A DNA stretch of 64,000 nt, from NCBI RefSeq assembly GCF_964019385.1, contig NC_088654.1:2868550-2932549 (forward strand), written 5' to 3'. A program made the translations under genes and the position numbers. Shown one piece after another: positions 10,760 through 21,995 of this stretch. A model generated the notes under the pieces. The model did no database searches. It worked only from the letters and a program-made list of their open reading frames with translations, and was not told the DNA's origin. The stretch comes from Sycon ciliatum (lineage: Eukaryota; Porifera; Calcarea; Leucosolenida; Sycettidae). Position 1 is the stretch's first letter; every line of letters begins with the position of its first letter.

Positions 10760-11463
10760 AAAGGGCAAAAAGAGGCTTGATGAGTGTTTCAAGTATTTCC
10801 TGTTTGTTCTGGTTATGTTGGGTCGGGTATTGTTGCTTCCATGTACAGATAAGAATACTGCGTGATGGTGTGAACGTATCATGCCAAAATGTACTTTTCT
10901 TGGCATCATGTCAAAAACTCGCCAAGAGTAAGAAGCAAGTTTTGAAGCTCTCAGTGTCGTGACTACTCCCCCCCCCCCCCTCCTGGCATATATCAATTGA
11001 TATTCTTACTAGTATTTACCTGCCTATCATGGATAACTCCGCACCGCCAGGCAGCTCAAAGCGTCAGCCTCCAGAGCCACTGTGGAGGCTGAATTGTGGA
11101 GGCTGAAGGTCAATACTGTGATGTTTGTCGACGGCCTCACAGGCCAGCAAATCGTGGAAAATGCGGACACCCTCATAAACCAGGGGTAAGATGACGTCAC
11201 CTCCGGGCAGATTACTGGGTCTACCTGCAAGGAAAACTTGTTTAGACAGATCACTAACAAAACCATTGTTGAACTTCGTCTCTTTCTTGGCAAATCCCGC
11301 ATTGCTGTCCGCCATTGTTTCGCTTCCTCACTGCAACTGCACATCTTGGACATCCCGATTTGGATCTCTGATCTCCGATGCCGCCGTCATTCATGCACTC
11401 ACGAAATACGGTGCCGTACCCGCACAAAGTCGGGTACATTTGTCGGAACAGGCGTACGCTTCA
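10760..11463 (-). other. Unresolved stretch with possible decayed exon pieces
   Basis: No domain can be assigned with confidence. On the minus strand a cysteine-bearing stretch near 11390-11460 (CSDKCTRLC; in another frame CGYGTVFRECMNDGG) vaguely recalls a sushi module, but the frames do not join. It is cut on its upstream side by the Harbinger element at 11467. A TTTCCTTGCAG acceptor lies near 11227 with an open frame behind it. These may be relics of a further exon of the mosaic gene. Confidence 0.2.
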
Positions 11464-11466
11464 TAA

Positions 11467-12176
11467 AGCCTAGTTCACATTCGACGCAACGCCGACAGTA
11501 CGGGACGTAAGGGCTTGTCGGGAGGGCTGGGGTGAGCTGTAAAATCCCGTACGATTAGTACGACACGACATGCAGCAGCCGTTGCGACGTTCACCGTCGA
11601 ACGGCGCGAGTCATAAGACATGGTCCGTGACGGGGTGACTTTTGGACCTAATTTCTCCTTGAAAGAAGCGGAATCAAGTTCACAATACCAGTTTTTCGTG
11701 AAGACCAAAAAATTAGCCCTGAAAGTTGTGGCATTCAAATAATAGCCCCAGGAAATGATAGAATAGTTCGTCTGTCACGCTTCTGAACTATCCCTAAATA
11801 CAATAAGTGACATGAGATCTTATGTTGCTAAAATTCAACTGAAGTCGTGCTAGCCATTCTGTGAGTTATCATGGGAAGCGCAGTGTTCGAAATACTAACA
11901 ATTTCCAAGTACGAATCGGGAGCAGTCGGCGCACGACGCCGTCTCCTGTTCACACTCGAATTGCAGCCGTTTTGTACGCTTGCGTCCCCGTCTACGCCCG
12001 TCTACGGTATGAAAAGTTGGATCGATCCAACTCTTCCCGTCGCTTCCCGATCTGTACGGTAGTACGGTTGCGTTCCCGTTCCTGGTGTTCACATTGGACG
12101 CCGTCAGACCGTCCCGTCGCTTCCCGTCGATCCTTACGTCGCGTCCCGTCGCGCCCCGTCGAATGTGAACTAGGCT
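11467..12176. mobile_element. PIF/Harbinger-like MITE, AGCCTAGTTC family, copy 1
   Basis: A 710-bp element with perfect terminal inverted repeats AGCCTAGTTCACATTCGACG, flanked by TAA on both sides (11464-11466 and 12177-12179). The interior has many CGTCCCGTCGCTTCC-like GC-rich repeats and CCGTACGGTA motifs. The 3-bp TWA duplication supports PIF/Harbinger. No transposase frame is present. A second copy lies inverted at 19214-21026 and a diverged third copy at about 55088-61054. Confidence 0.85.
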
Positions 12177-12179
12177 TAA

Positions 12180-12620
12180 CTGTTCGCCTGAACAACGGCT
12201 GTATGCAGGTGCCAACTTTCGTACAGAAAACCGAAGGCAATACCAGGGCTGCCACTTGCTCCGATTTTTCGGAAACGTCAGATTTTTGATCGCCTGTCGG
12301 ACAAGCCGACAGATGTTGTTCCCAAAGAGGGACAACCGATTTTGTTGGCCATTCGGCGCTACCAGGTCGCGTTCGGCCAGTCATTGTACATGTACATGTA
12401 TATGTATATGTACATGTAGCTGTAAAATGCACGCCTGCTTGCATGTGTGTCGACAATTAAAAATGTGTTCTGAGGCCCCAACTGCAAGCCATTTTCCTAA
12501 AAATAATTCAACGGGGGACACCCCCGGACCCAAGTCAGATTTTTGGCCCTCCAAGTGTGGCAGGAAAAGGCACCAACTTGCCGCCCTTGCAACTCATAAA
12601 ATTACCTCGCCAGCACTTGC
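12180..12620. other. No gene recognised
   Basis: Contains a short ACATGTACATG/TATATG microsatellite near 12385-12420. Nothing else stands out. Confidence 0.5.
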
Positions 12621-12621
12621 C

Positions 12622-12791
12622 TTAAGACTCAGTGAATGAGGCTCACCTATAGTCAGTTTCAAAAAGATCACCTTGGAGTTTGCCGTCTTACCGTATGAGC
12701 GCTCAAGCGCTGCCTGGAAACACTCACTATGAACTCGAAGAAATATTCCGCGCGAAAGAATGAAAAATGACAACTCACTTTACGTCGGCTG
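12622..12791. repeat. Long direct repeat, left copy
   Basis: About 168 bp starting AAGACTCAGTGAATGAGG and ending near ACGTCGGCT. It is nearly identical to 13241-13408. The two flank 449 bp that carry a hammerhead-like motif. The repeats themselves lack that motif. Confidence 0.85.
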
Positions 12792-13123
12792 GTTTACAAC
12801 AAATGAGTTCTGGTTGGTTCTAGAAATTTCTGGAACCAACCAAAAACATGAGTACAAACCTACAACTTTCACCTAGTTCAACCCTATGGTTCATTTACTT
12901 TTGTACAGCTTTACAACTTTTCACCTAGCTATTTCCTAAGCTTCACGTCACCCATGCGTATTAGCCACATTTGCGCCAAGACAATTATTTTACTGCATTG
13001 CTACACGCCCAGCTACTGGTGCATAGCGCAACATGACTAGCAACCTTCTCCACTTTACACTACTAGTATGCCAATCCATGCCTACCGTGTATATAAGCTA
13101 GTGTTTTCTACCTCATTCTTCAT

Positions 13124-13162
13124 CCTCTGATGAAGCATTATAATTGCAGAAACCGGTCAGGT
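13124..13162 (+). ncRNA. Hammerhead-ribozyme-like motif 1
   Basis: The conserved core is in the right order: CTGATGA (13127-13133), a stem-II candidate GCATTATAATTGC, GAAA (13149-13152), then CCGG and TC. The cleavage site would follow the C, and AGG then pairs with CCT before the core to form a 3-bp stem I. Stem III is the self-complementary CCGG, so cleavage would need a dimer, as in the minimal hammerheads of Penelope-like elements and retrozymes. Stem II contains mismatches. No activity can be inferred from sequence alone. Confidence 0.5.
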
Positions 13163-13240
13163 TTCCATTAAAATGTAAATGTATGAATTATAACTAAAAT
13201 TACTGTGCTCTTGTTGTGTCGGGAGTTCAATACATCTTCC

Positions 13241-13408
13241 CAAGACTCAGTGAATGAGGCTCACCTATAGTCAGTTTCAACAAGATCAACAGGGAGTTTG
13301 CCGTCTTACCGTATGAGCGCTCAAGCGCTGCCTGGAAAAACTCACTGTGAACTCGAAGAAATATTCCGCGCGAAAGAATGAAAAATGACAACTCACTGAC
13401 GTCGGCTA
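13241..13408. repeat. Long direct repeat, right copy
   Basis: Partner of 12622-12791, differing at a few bases and indels (for example AAGATCACCTTGG against AAGATCAACAGGG). The hAT element at 13448 begins 40 bp further right. Confidence 0.85.
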
Positions 13409-13447
13409 CTACTACTCGTACATGTTCTTCCTCGTATCGATATGGAG

Positions 13448-15555
13448 CAGGGAGTCGTCAAATACCGGGAGTGGAAACGCCGTTAATCTTGATTATCCAT
13501 GCTTGCCTCGCGCAAAATTTTTGCAGTGCCTTGAGTACCTCAGCGTCGTCAAATGCAATTTAGAGTAGCCTTGAGTATTTTTTGGGAGAAAGCGTCCATC
13601 AGAACGTGTATACAGAGATATTTGCAGTGGTCTGCTCGTTTACTAGTAGGAGGACACCTAATTTATCGGTAGGCGTTATCGCAGTGTTGCGATGTATGAC
13701 TGGAGGCCCGATTCACGCGCGGATAGTGACGTGACTTTTGATGTAATTTATCGAGGAAAATAGCTCAGCCTCAGTAATCAAAGCCACTTGGTTCGACCCA
13801 CGAAAAAACTTCTCGTAACCATTGTCCTTTGCATATAGGTGCTACCTGTGAATTTTCTCGGTGTAAGATGATATGCCACTGACTTTTTGAGGAACCCTTT
13901 GTTTCTAAAACATTATTGTTTTTTAATGACGACCACATTATTATAAAGTCAAGGAATTTCTCTTATTTTCTTCTTCAGTGTAAGAGAACATCACCGCTTT
14001 CAGTATGTCTCATGTCAAGAGGAAGCATGACAACGTATATTCACCACCAACACTGAGAATCCAATTACAGATTTGGCCGATTGTGGCGAGTATCACAGAA
14101 TTGACAATACACAGTGAATTAAACTGTTCTAAATCCCTCTCTCTCTTTCTGTCTCGCTTCTCTTTGCCAACTTTGGGTGTTAGCAGTTACGCATGCGTAC
14201 ATGCACGCACCAATATACGGGTGCGCACGCACTCATTGGCATGCACAAACTGCACATGCACACACACGGCATGCACGAACTGCGCATGCACGCACATTCA
14301 CACACATACACACACACTGGAATGCATGCATGCATGCACACACACATACACACACACCTGGTCCTGGTAAACACTGCCATTACGGTCACCTGTCCCCTTG
14401 CGGGACCGACAACATGGAAGCGACGGCAGAAAGTCGGCAGTCTGCCAAGAGATTAGGGACCATATTCAATCGGCACGACGAGAGAGCCATCTTTGGCAGC
14501 ACACACACACACATACACATACTGACATGCCCACACTGTGCATGCACACACACGGTGGATGCTCATGTGTCTCAGATTCAATTATCTTTTCAAAGTTTGG
14601 TAGATTCGGAGACATGTTGGCCAGAATTTCATGGCCGAAAGTCGCCAACACCGGCTTGAGGCTAGTTAACTCAGGCTTTCTGCTAGCTTCCAGTTCTCTT
14701 CTCACCGCAACAACACACCAACCACCATGGTATCTTTTAGGTGTCTCTGCAGTGCAGTTGACTATGGCGGTGGGCTGGGGTGCTGCTGCTGTTGCTGCTG
14801 CGGATGATGCTGGCATGACGGACGGCTTTCTTGCCACTACTGTACCGCAAATTAAACTTGAAAACACAGCTGATGTGGTCTCCAGGTCTGGACAAAACGC
14901 ACACGGAAAACAGCGCAGTATTTCTATATTAAAATTGTCACAAGTATTCATCCAGGTAGAGAATGCCATGTGTATCCTGATTCCTGACCATCACATAGTT
15001 TCTTAAATCTACCATTGCATTTCTTTTTACGAGTTTCACATAAAATGTTATGCACGATCATTGGGCAAGTAAAAGAGAAGCTTCCCTGGGTCTGTACTTG
15101 ACTGCAGGTTGATAAATCGAATGCTCTGTACATGCAGCATGCATGTGTAACAAACCAAAACAAAGCTATTCAGTGATAGAAGTATTCACTCGATAAAGCT
15201 TGGTTTTTACTCACCTCTCGCCCAAGTTCCTAAAAAATCAGCCGTAAAATGGCTACCGATATCTCCCTGTCCAGCATGACCATGCACTGCCGACGAATCC
15301 ACGACGAAGAGTGATAATACTACAAAAGGGAAGCGGAAATCTGACGAGAAGGTTTATGTATGGAGACGTCTAAACTGCTCCGCTTGCAGGAAGAACCAAA
15401 ATAAATTTTGACATTTTGAAAATCCCGCGGAATTGGTGAATGTGGCACAAAAAAGATTATTTGAAAAAAATCGGCGTGCTCCATGTCCAGCGCGAGGCGA
15501 GCATGGATCACGCTCGCGCATCTCGTTTCCACTCCCGGTATTTGACGACTCCCTG
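13448..15555. mobile_element. hAT-like non-autonomous element, CAGGGAGTCGT family, copy 1
   Basis: The terminal inverted repeats match for about 32 bp, starting CAGGGAGTCGTCAAATACCG and including GGGAGTGGAAACG. The exact 8-bp duplication ATATGGAG lies on both sides (13440-13447 and 15556-15563). It is 2108 bp long. The interior contains CA-rich microsatellites (about 14217-14360 and 14500-14555) and several frames. One minus-strand frame (14466-14969, with LATFGHEILANMSPNLPNF) looks protein-like but is not recognised and is not a hAT transposase. The same family supplies the 8.4-kb element at 41288. Confidence 0.85.
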
Positions 15556-15563
15556 ATATGGAG

Positions 15564-16030
15564 TCAGAGAGGAGCTGGTCGAGGACGTGTCAAAAGTGTG
15601 ATAAATTGACGAGCGGGATGCGTCCCAATTCGTTTTGTGACCAAATAGATTCTTTGAGCTGCCGCGGATGCAATTTACTCTCACGATGTGACGAAAACGG
15701 CATCGACACAGACTCATTCCCAAAGCCTTGATGTTGCAAACCTATCCGTGTGACTTCGACGACATTTTGAGAAAAGCAGACGCCTGTGAAAGCTGATAGA
15801 AATCGATCGATCGATGTTCGGGTGTATTCAACAACACGTAGCTACAGCGCAATGACTTCCGTGTTCACTCAAGCGGTTTCAGTGTTGTGTGTATTCACAA
15901 CTTCACATGGCGTGAGCCAGTCAAGTGCCAGTCGGTTCGGCAGGAAACGCAAGCTCCAACAACAAGTCGTTTGGGGCAGCCACCTTCTTTGTCTTGTACA
16001 AGCGTGATCACCAAAACAATGAAGAAAAAT
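15564..16030. other. No gene recognised
   Basis: Contains a GATCGATCGATCGATG run near 15806. No coding pattern or repeat boundary was identified. Confidence 0.45.
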
Positions 16031-16037
16031 GTTTTAC

Positions 16038-16112
16038 TTTGTTGGGATTTGAACTCACAACTACTTCATGGGCAGCAGACAGCATTCATAACCAAAAGGC
16101 CAAAAAGGAAGG
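16038..16112 (-). mobile_element. tRNA-like SINE head
   Basis: On the minus strand, an A-box-like TGGCCTTTTGG (16102-16092) is followed 35 bp later by a B-box-like GAGTTCAAATCCC (16056-16044). A T-arm-like hairpin of GTTG and CAAC arms surrounds the B box. This fits the 5' part of a tRNA-derived SINE. The body and tail are not delimited. A true tRNA is unlikely because no acceptor stem was found. Confidence 0.4.
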
Positions 16113-17490
16113 GATAAATCGGAGGTTTTGATCACAAATCGATACTGGCTTCCAGAGTAAATTAAAAAACATTGGAAAAGGCCAGAAACCTGGCCGAAAT
16201 TTTAACTCCTTAACGGTTGGTCCAATTGTTCCGAAATCTTCACAGAACAATTTGCCATGCCCTAACAAGCCATTGTATGTACTTTTTTGTCCAAATTTCC
16301 CTTATCGTCAAACTTGATTGCTAATCTTTTTGAAACAGACTGTGGGGACAGTAGGCGCCAACTTTTAGCGAAATCGGAAATTTGGCCATGTCGGGTGGTA
16401 TTGGGTCGTTACCGTCAAGTTATAATTGGCTCTATAATATATACGCACATGATTTTTCGGTGTTCCGCCTATGTCATACGGCGTGGAACCACCGATTCAA
16501 GCGGGATTCACAGAAGCTTTTTTTGCGATGCGACACGCGATGCGAACTCGCGAAATACCATTCACAGAAGAAGTCAGTGATGCGACAACATCTTGCTGAT
16601 TTGGCTACATCATCATGATACCATGAAGCTCACAGAGGACAGGTCAAAGTAGCTGCTCAAAATAAGCTCCAAGTCTTGAGGGATACTCTCGTGCAAAGGA
16701 CTTTCAGGAAACTAGCCTAAAAGACTGGTGCAAGGCATTAGGACTTAAGTGCAGTATGCACAGGTGCTACAAAAAGCGGATGCTATCACTGTGCAGCATG
16801 TATAAGCACCAGCGGTTCACTTGGGTGAGGATCAGCAAATACGACAAGTGCAAGTTGCGATTTGAAAAAGGACACCGCTGATGTGTCGGTGCCTTTTTGT
16901 CTCAAACAAAGGCGTTATTTTTACAGACACGCACAGCCTTTGAGAGAGATTCGAGATGGGGAGAAGTGGAACAAGAAACGTGCAGCAACTGTGGAGATCG
17001 AACGTTTGAGCTGTTCCTCCAGGAGCGACAGTGGCGAAGAAGATATTATGTAACTTGCTTGAATCTTCGGCTGAGTTGCTTCCTGACATGTAAATGATCA
17101 TGCGCATTTGAGTTCTTCCTGAGACAAGTCTGAAGATAAGCCCCAATTGTGCCTGCGCGGATCAAGTAGGTAACTTGGATTGGTGTGGGAACATAGATGG
17201 TCTGGTCCTTGGACATTGGCCATGATTAAAACATCGACAACTAAATCGGCGAATAAGTTCCAATCAAGGATAAACGGAGCAAACGGTTAAGCGAAATCCG
17301 AAATTTGGCAATGTCCGGTGATTTCGGTTATTACAGGCATTGACTACGACACCTGCAGAGAGCATCTTGTTTCATCCTTTGAGGACCCATCAGCATAGGA
17401 CAGAGAAAATCAAAATGAATGTAATGAACAAGTTATATTCGCTCAACTCAACCCTTTACGAGCAGCTAATTTTTGTATATGATTTCCATC

Positions 17491-17970
17491 TAGGGGTGAA
17501 ACGATTAGTTCGAATATTCGAGTATTCGTTCGAAAATTTCAAACGAGCGAGTATTCGAAATTTTGCACTCGATCGTTTTTTTTTTTTTTTTTTTTTTTTT
17601 TTTAGTATTGGCATTCTATTTTTCAAAAATTTCTGTTGTACGTACCGTTTATCGACTGGTATGCGCATATGCATGCGTTATGCATGCGTTTGAGTCAGTA
17701 TTTTATGACTTGGACGATGCAATCACCACCGCAAGTAAAGTTAGTTTGTTATGAGATATTGAAAACTGGTGAAAATCGATACTCTACACTCTGTACAAGA
17801 CGTTGGCGACTTTTTGTTCTATTTTCACAGATAATTTCTTCCGAATTGGTCGAGAACTCACAAATCTAGCGCTTTTGAATTTTGATAAAATACTCGAAAT
17901 AATCGGATACTCGATCGAATATTATGAATGAGTGATCGGTTGGTCAAAATAGATACTCGTTTCACCCCTA
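17491..17970. mobile_element. hAT-like MITE, TAGGGGTGAAA family, copy 2
   Basis: A 480-bp element with ends TAGGGGTGAAAC and GTTTCACCCCTA and the exact 8-bp duplication TTTCCATC (17483-17490 and 17971-17978). The D2 paralogue has the single empty site TTTCCATC at 22810-22817. It contains a T run of about 26 bp and CGAATATTCG palindromes. Its interior differs from the 385-bp copies, so it is a related subfamily. Confidence 0.9.
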
Positions 17971-18529
17971 TTTCCATCACATTTGAAACGATGCCAATAT
18001 GTCGCGACGAAGGCACATTTTGTATCCACAAGTTGCCTGGTACATGTACTCCTTCTTGACCTTAGAAAAATTATGTTCACGAGCCACACACATACGCTGA
18101 TTAATTGGCACTTATACACGGAAAACATGGAAATTGTACACATGCAGACCGTCAAAGTTCCGACATGGGGACGATGCTGCCAAATGGGCCAAGCGCTGTG
18201 CCACTGTGCAAGTCGGTGACTATTGCGAATATCTGTAGTTGTGCAGCGTGAAACAAATATTGGATAGTAGGTACGCATTTCATTTTTCTCGTATGGTGAC
18301 ATAAATGGCTGTATCGCGCGAAATAATAGCTTGCACAAGCATCTTGCCAAAGGTCGAACCCAGATCAGGTATTACCCCCCTTACGGTAATACCGTTACAA
18401 CATAACAATTTATGCTAATCGTGTGAAATGACTCTGAAATCTGCAGCCTGCTGACCCATGTGGACCCATCAGCACAGCACAAAGAAACTCCAAAAAAATG
18501 TGCATGTTATAATTATTGAATCGACTTAC

Positions 18530-18823
18530 TCCTCCTCTGAACGCAGGCTACATTAAATTTGTTCGTAGGCTTTTGAGAAGTAAGCACATCAACTCCATTA
18601 GAGGCAAACGGCTTCCCACCAGCTGGTCTAGTAGTCCAGAAATATAGGTCTCCTTCGGTTTTATGTAACTGGGAAGAAAGGTCCTTCATGCAGGGTTCCT
18701 CGTTGACGGTAGGTAAACTGGCGCCTCTATCAGTGCAAAACTTATTGGCACTATCGTACCCCAGTAAATCCCGCGTGTGCATAAAAAGCACTCTGTTGGC
18801 ATCACAAACATAGTGAGATTCAC
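18530..18823 (-). CDS. C-type-lectin-like exon 3 of the mosaic receptor gene
   Basis: A 294-nt exon (98 codons), acceptor TTTGCAG, donor GTAAGT, phase 1 on both sides. The frame holds HYVCDANRVLFMHTRDLLGY, ANKFCTDRGASLPTVNEE, YFWTTRPAGGKPF and NVACVQRR. This is the pattern of a C-type-lectin-like domain: A..FC..RGASLP in the first half, a WTTR/WATR strand and a terminal AC. No EPN or WND calcium-binding triplets are seen, so sugar binding is doubtful. It is a duplicate of the exon at 23211-23504, about 60% identical in protein by eye. Confidence 0.65.
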
Positions 18824-19801
18824 CTGCAAAGAAACCAAAAAATGGACGTGTACCCATAGGTCAGTCGCCATTGAGAAAAAAACTCAAGACTTATACAAAG
18901 GGAAACATATTTGCATACGAAGAGACGAAGGGAGTTGTCTCAAAGAACCACACTAAGAATGACTCTTAAAATATGCAGTTAGTTCCTTCTGGCTTTTAGC
19001 TCTTGTTGCCCTTGTTGTCAAATTTGTAGGACTACTGGTTTCAACCCATTATCACTTAAATCAGTAATTCTAAGTGTGGTACTTTGAGACTAAACTTGAC
19101 CCAACTCACTTGAAGACACTAGAAACTCCTTGGACAAGAAGGACATCCACTCGATCGATAAAGAATCTTTTCGAGCCAGCTCAAACTTTGACGTCACATT
19201 TTGATGACTCTTAAGCCTAGTTCACATTCGACGGGGTGCGACGGGACGCGACGAAAGGATCGACGGGAAGCGCAGGACGGTCTGACGGCGTCTAATGTGA
19301 ACACCAGGAACGGGAACGCAACCGTACTACCCTAAAGAACGGGAAGCGACGGGAAGAGTTGGATCGATCCAACTTTTCATACCGTAGACGGGGACGCAAG
19401 CGTACAAAACGGCTGCAATTCGAGTGTGAACAGGAGACGGCGTCGTGCGCCGACTACTCCCGATTCGTACTTGAATATTTTTAGCATTTCGAACACTGCG
19501 CTTCCCATGATAACTCACAGAATGGCAAGCACGACTTGAGTTGAATTTTAGCAACATAAAATCTCATGTCCCTTATTGTATTTAGGGATAGTTCAGAAGC
19601 GTGACAGACGAACTATTCTATCATTTCCTGGGGCTATTATTTGAATGCCACAACTTTCAGGGCTAATTTTTTGATCTTTATGAAAAACTGGTATTGTGAA
19701 CTTGATTCTGCTTCTTTCAATGAGAAATAATTGAAAAGAAGTCTCGAAAAACTAGAAATTAGGTCCGAAAGTCACCCCGTCACGGACCGTGCCTTATGAC
19801 T

Positions 19802-20879
19802 GCACTTGCTTGGTTTGCAAGCTACCTGACCAGACGCGTCCAGCGAGTAAGAGTAGGACAAGAGCTAGGTGGGGGCCCGCCCTTGCACAAGAGGCGTCCC
19901 ACAAGGCTCCGTGCCCGGCCCACTGCTATTTTGCATTTACACCCGTGATGCACCACAGTGCTTCCAACATGCATTGAATCAACTTTATGCCGATGATATC
20001 ACACTCTATATCAGGCACAAGTCCATCCAGATCATCACAACCCAGCTGAGTGCTGACCTTGCCGCTCGGGATTGCTACCTAGATCAGAAGGGACTGGTGT
20101 TAAACCCGTCCAAGACTCAGTTTGTCCTGCTCAGGCGACCGGGCAAGGAGCTGCCACCTGGCACCGCAGTAAACTGCCGGGGCACTTCCATAGCCCCATC
20201 TGCTTACGCTCGGTACTTAGGAATACTGGTTGACGAACATCTGTCTTTCTCAACCCAAGTGGATGCAGTATGTGCAACTGTCAATAGGAAGGTCGGAGCA
20301 TTTGTCCATGCAAAGCAGAATATCAGCATTTTTGGCAAACTACTTTTCTATTTATCGATCATTCAGTCCACATTTGAGTTTGGCAGCACTGCATATATTC
20401 ATTGCTTATCACAAACCCTGTATGACAAGCTTCTTACTGCCAGCCGCGTAGCATTAAAGAGAATATTTTCGTTGGATAGAATGACTCCCACCACTCTTCT
20501 ATACAGTCATACTAACTTGTACGCCCTTGAGAAACGCCTCAACTTCAAAACCTATGTATTTGTTTACCGCTGCCTGAATGGACTTGCTAGTCCTCTTCTG
20601 CGAGACCGCTTTACCTTGCGCGCCCATGGTGCTCGCACTGCAGCCACCACCCGTGGCCAAGTCTCTGCTGCTCTTGTTCTGCCCCCCGCTAAAACCCGAT
20701 ATGGCTTTAGTGCAATTTCTTATTTGGGCGCTGCCAGGTGGAATACACTTCCACCGGCTTGCCGCATGTCTAGTTCACCAGCTGAATTTCGCTCATCCAT
20801 CAAATTATACCTAGGGTTCCCTGTAAAAAGGCGCTGACGCCTGTTGGGAATTCCCTAGTAAAAGAAGAATAAATAATAG
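19802..20879 (+). mobile_element. LINE family 2, 5'-truncated insertion inside the Harbinger MITE
   Basis: The LINE begins inside the RT domain (ALAWFASYLTRRVQRVRV) and ends in AGAAGAATAAATAATA. TGACT is present at both junctions, a probable short target duplication. Comparison with MITE copy 1 (CTTATGACTCGCGCCG) shows the exact interrupted site. Confidence 0.85.
19869..20837 (+). pseudogene. LINE family 2 reverse transcriptase, C-terminal two thirds
   Basis: A 322-residue frame with RGVPQGSVPGPLLFCIYTRD, LYADDITLYI (catalytic YADD), GLVLNPSKTQFVLL, YARYLGILVDEHLSF and a C-terminal AARWNTLPPACR block typical of CR1/L2/Jockey-group LINEs. The finger region and the first catalytic Asp are missing through 5' truncation. 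A frameshift near 19880 separates the opening ALAWFASYL segment. It cannot be active. It is a different family from the LINE at 4101, since the sequence and 3' tail differ. Confidence 0.85.
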
Positions 20880-21250
20880 TGACTCGCGCCGTTCGACGTT
20901 GAACGTCGCAAGGACTGCTGCATGTCGTGTCGTACGTATCGTACAGGATTTTACAGCTCACCCCAGCCCTTCCGACAAGCCCTTACGTCCCGTACCGTCG
21001 GCGTTGCGTCGAATGTGAACTAGGCTTTAATAATATGGAACTGTGTATATTACCTTCTTATCTGGCTTTTAGCCCTTGTTGCCAAATTTATAGGAAGTAA
21101 ATGTCTATAACGATCAATAATCCCCGGACATGGCCAACTTACCAATTACCGAGTTGGCTCCTTTTATACCTGAGGGGACCTTGTTTGCCCACTATGACAG
21201 TTTGGTCCAGAAACTCTTGTAATGTTGCTTGGATACTGGGATACGAAGCG

Positions 21251-21805
21251 TCACTTGCTCAACAACAGCCCATCATGACGACAAAGAAGAACGTTTCCAC
21301 AACAACAAATCAGCAAAGGCTGCAACAGTAGTACAAGAAGGCCCAGATTGTGCCAGAACGATCTCTTGTCCTGGGCAGATAGTGCATGCGAGTTTCACAT
21401 GCGTCCCACGCTTCCATCCAAAAATTCAAAATTCTTCTCAGGTTGCCATGAGCCCATGTACGTCTGGTGCATGCGCGGATATAACATACTTGTATATATC
21501 GTGCATCTTTTAGGTACCTACTTGTAGGGCTGTGGCTGTCCCCCGAAGAGAACTTTTTTTATTTTTCGATTCTTGGTTTTCCAACTGCAATGCATATCTG
21601 ATATCCTCAAGCGCCCGACTGCTACATCATGATTTTCCATTAGTGCGACGAGGCATCGATGCACATGTGAAACTCGAGTGCACTGGCTGCCTTGTACAAG
21701 AGAAATTTTGGGCCATCTTGCGCTACTGTTGCAGCCCTTGCTGTATATTTGTTTGCAGTTGAGCAGTTCTTCTTTCTCGTCATGTTGGGCTGTTGTTCAG
21801 CAAAC
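21251..21805. repeat. Diverged long inverted repeat
   Basis: The left arm at about 21251-21420 and the right arm at about 21635-21805 pair in inverse orientation (for example GCTCAACAACAGCCCATCAT against GCTGAACAACAGCCCAACAT read on the minus strand; GGCTGCAACAGTAG in both). A third related copy lies at about 26850-26940. Its nature is unknown. Confidence 0.6.
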
Positions 21806-21995
21806 GACGGCTTCATTTGAGTTTCTGTGAGGGCAGAGATCATTCCCATCATGTCTTAGTGCTGGTAGTGTAGCGAAAAGGTATATGGAGGCGCTCCGTG
21901 TTTGCTATCCTGCCCCGAAGTTGGATTCGGCTAGTGCATGGACGCGCTCAACTGTAACTGTGTTTACGGTTCGAGATGGGGCTGGTACATAAAGG

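Larger units (their letters stand above)
16735..19160. repeat. Segmental duplication D2, copy 1
   Basis: Matches 22415-24675 in the same orientation. Shared landmarks are TTAAGTGCAGTATGCACAGG, the GAGATGGGGAGAAGTGGAAC block, GAAACGATG(C/T)CAATATGTCG, the CTLD-like exon, CATACGAAGAGACGAAGGGA and the ACTTTGAG(A/G)CTAAACTTG flank. Copy 1 alone has about 345 extra bp at 17104-17447 and a hAT MITE at 17491; copy 2 alone has the nested MITEs at 24021. Confidence 0.85.
19214..21026. mobile_element. PIF/Harbinger-like MITE copy 2, split by a LINE
   Basis: Inverted relative to copy 1, with the same perfect AGCCTAGTTCACATTCGACG ends and a TTA duplication (19211-19213 and 21027-21029). The related segment at 26600-26610 reads GACTCTTAATAATATGG without the element, an empty site. 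The LINE at 19802-20879 interrupts it, leaving about 735 bp of MITE proper. Confidence 0.88.

Noticed and set aside
12622..13408. The 168-bp direct repeats as LTRs of a small LTR element
   Set aside because: They lack TG...CA-type ends at consistent positions, a primer-binding site and a polypurine tract. Left as unexplained direct repeats.
16862..17097. Cys-rich plus-strand frames in D2 copy 1 (and 22574-22771 in copy 2)
   Set aside because: Present in both D2 copies but with different frames open and no splice context. No domain recognised.
19214..21026. piggyBac-type TTAA target duplication for the AGCCTAGTTC MITE
   Set aside because: Using TTAA makes the inverted repeats unequal by one base, and copy 1 has TAA on both sides. 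A 3-bp TWA duplication explains both copies.
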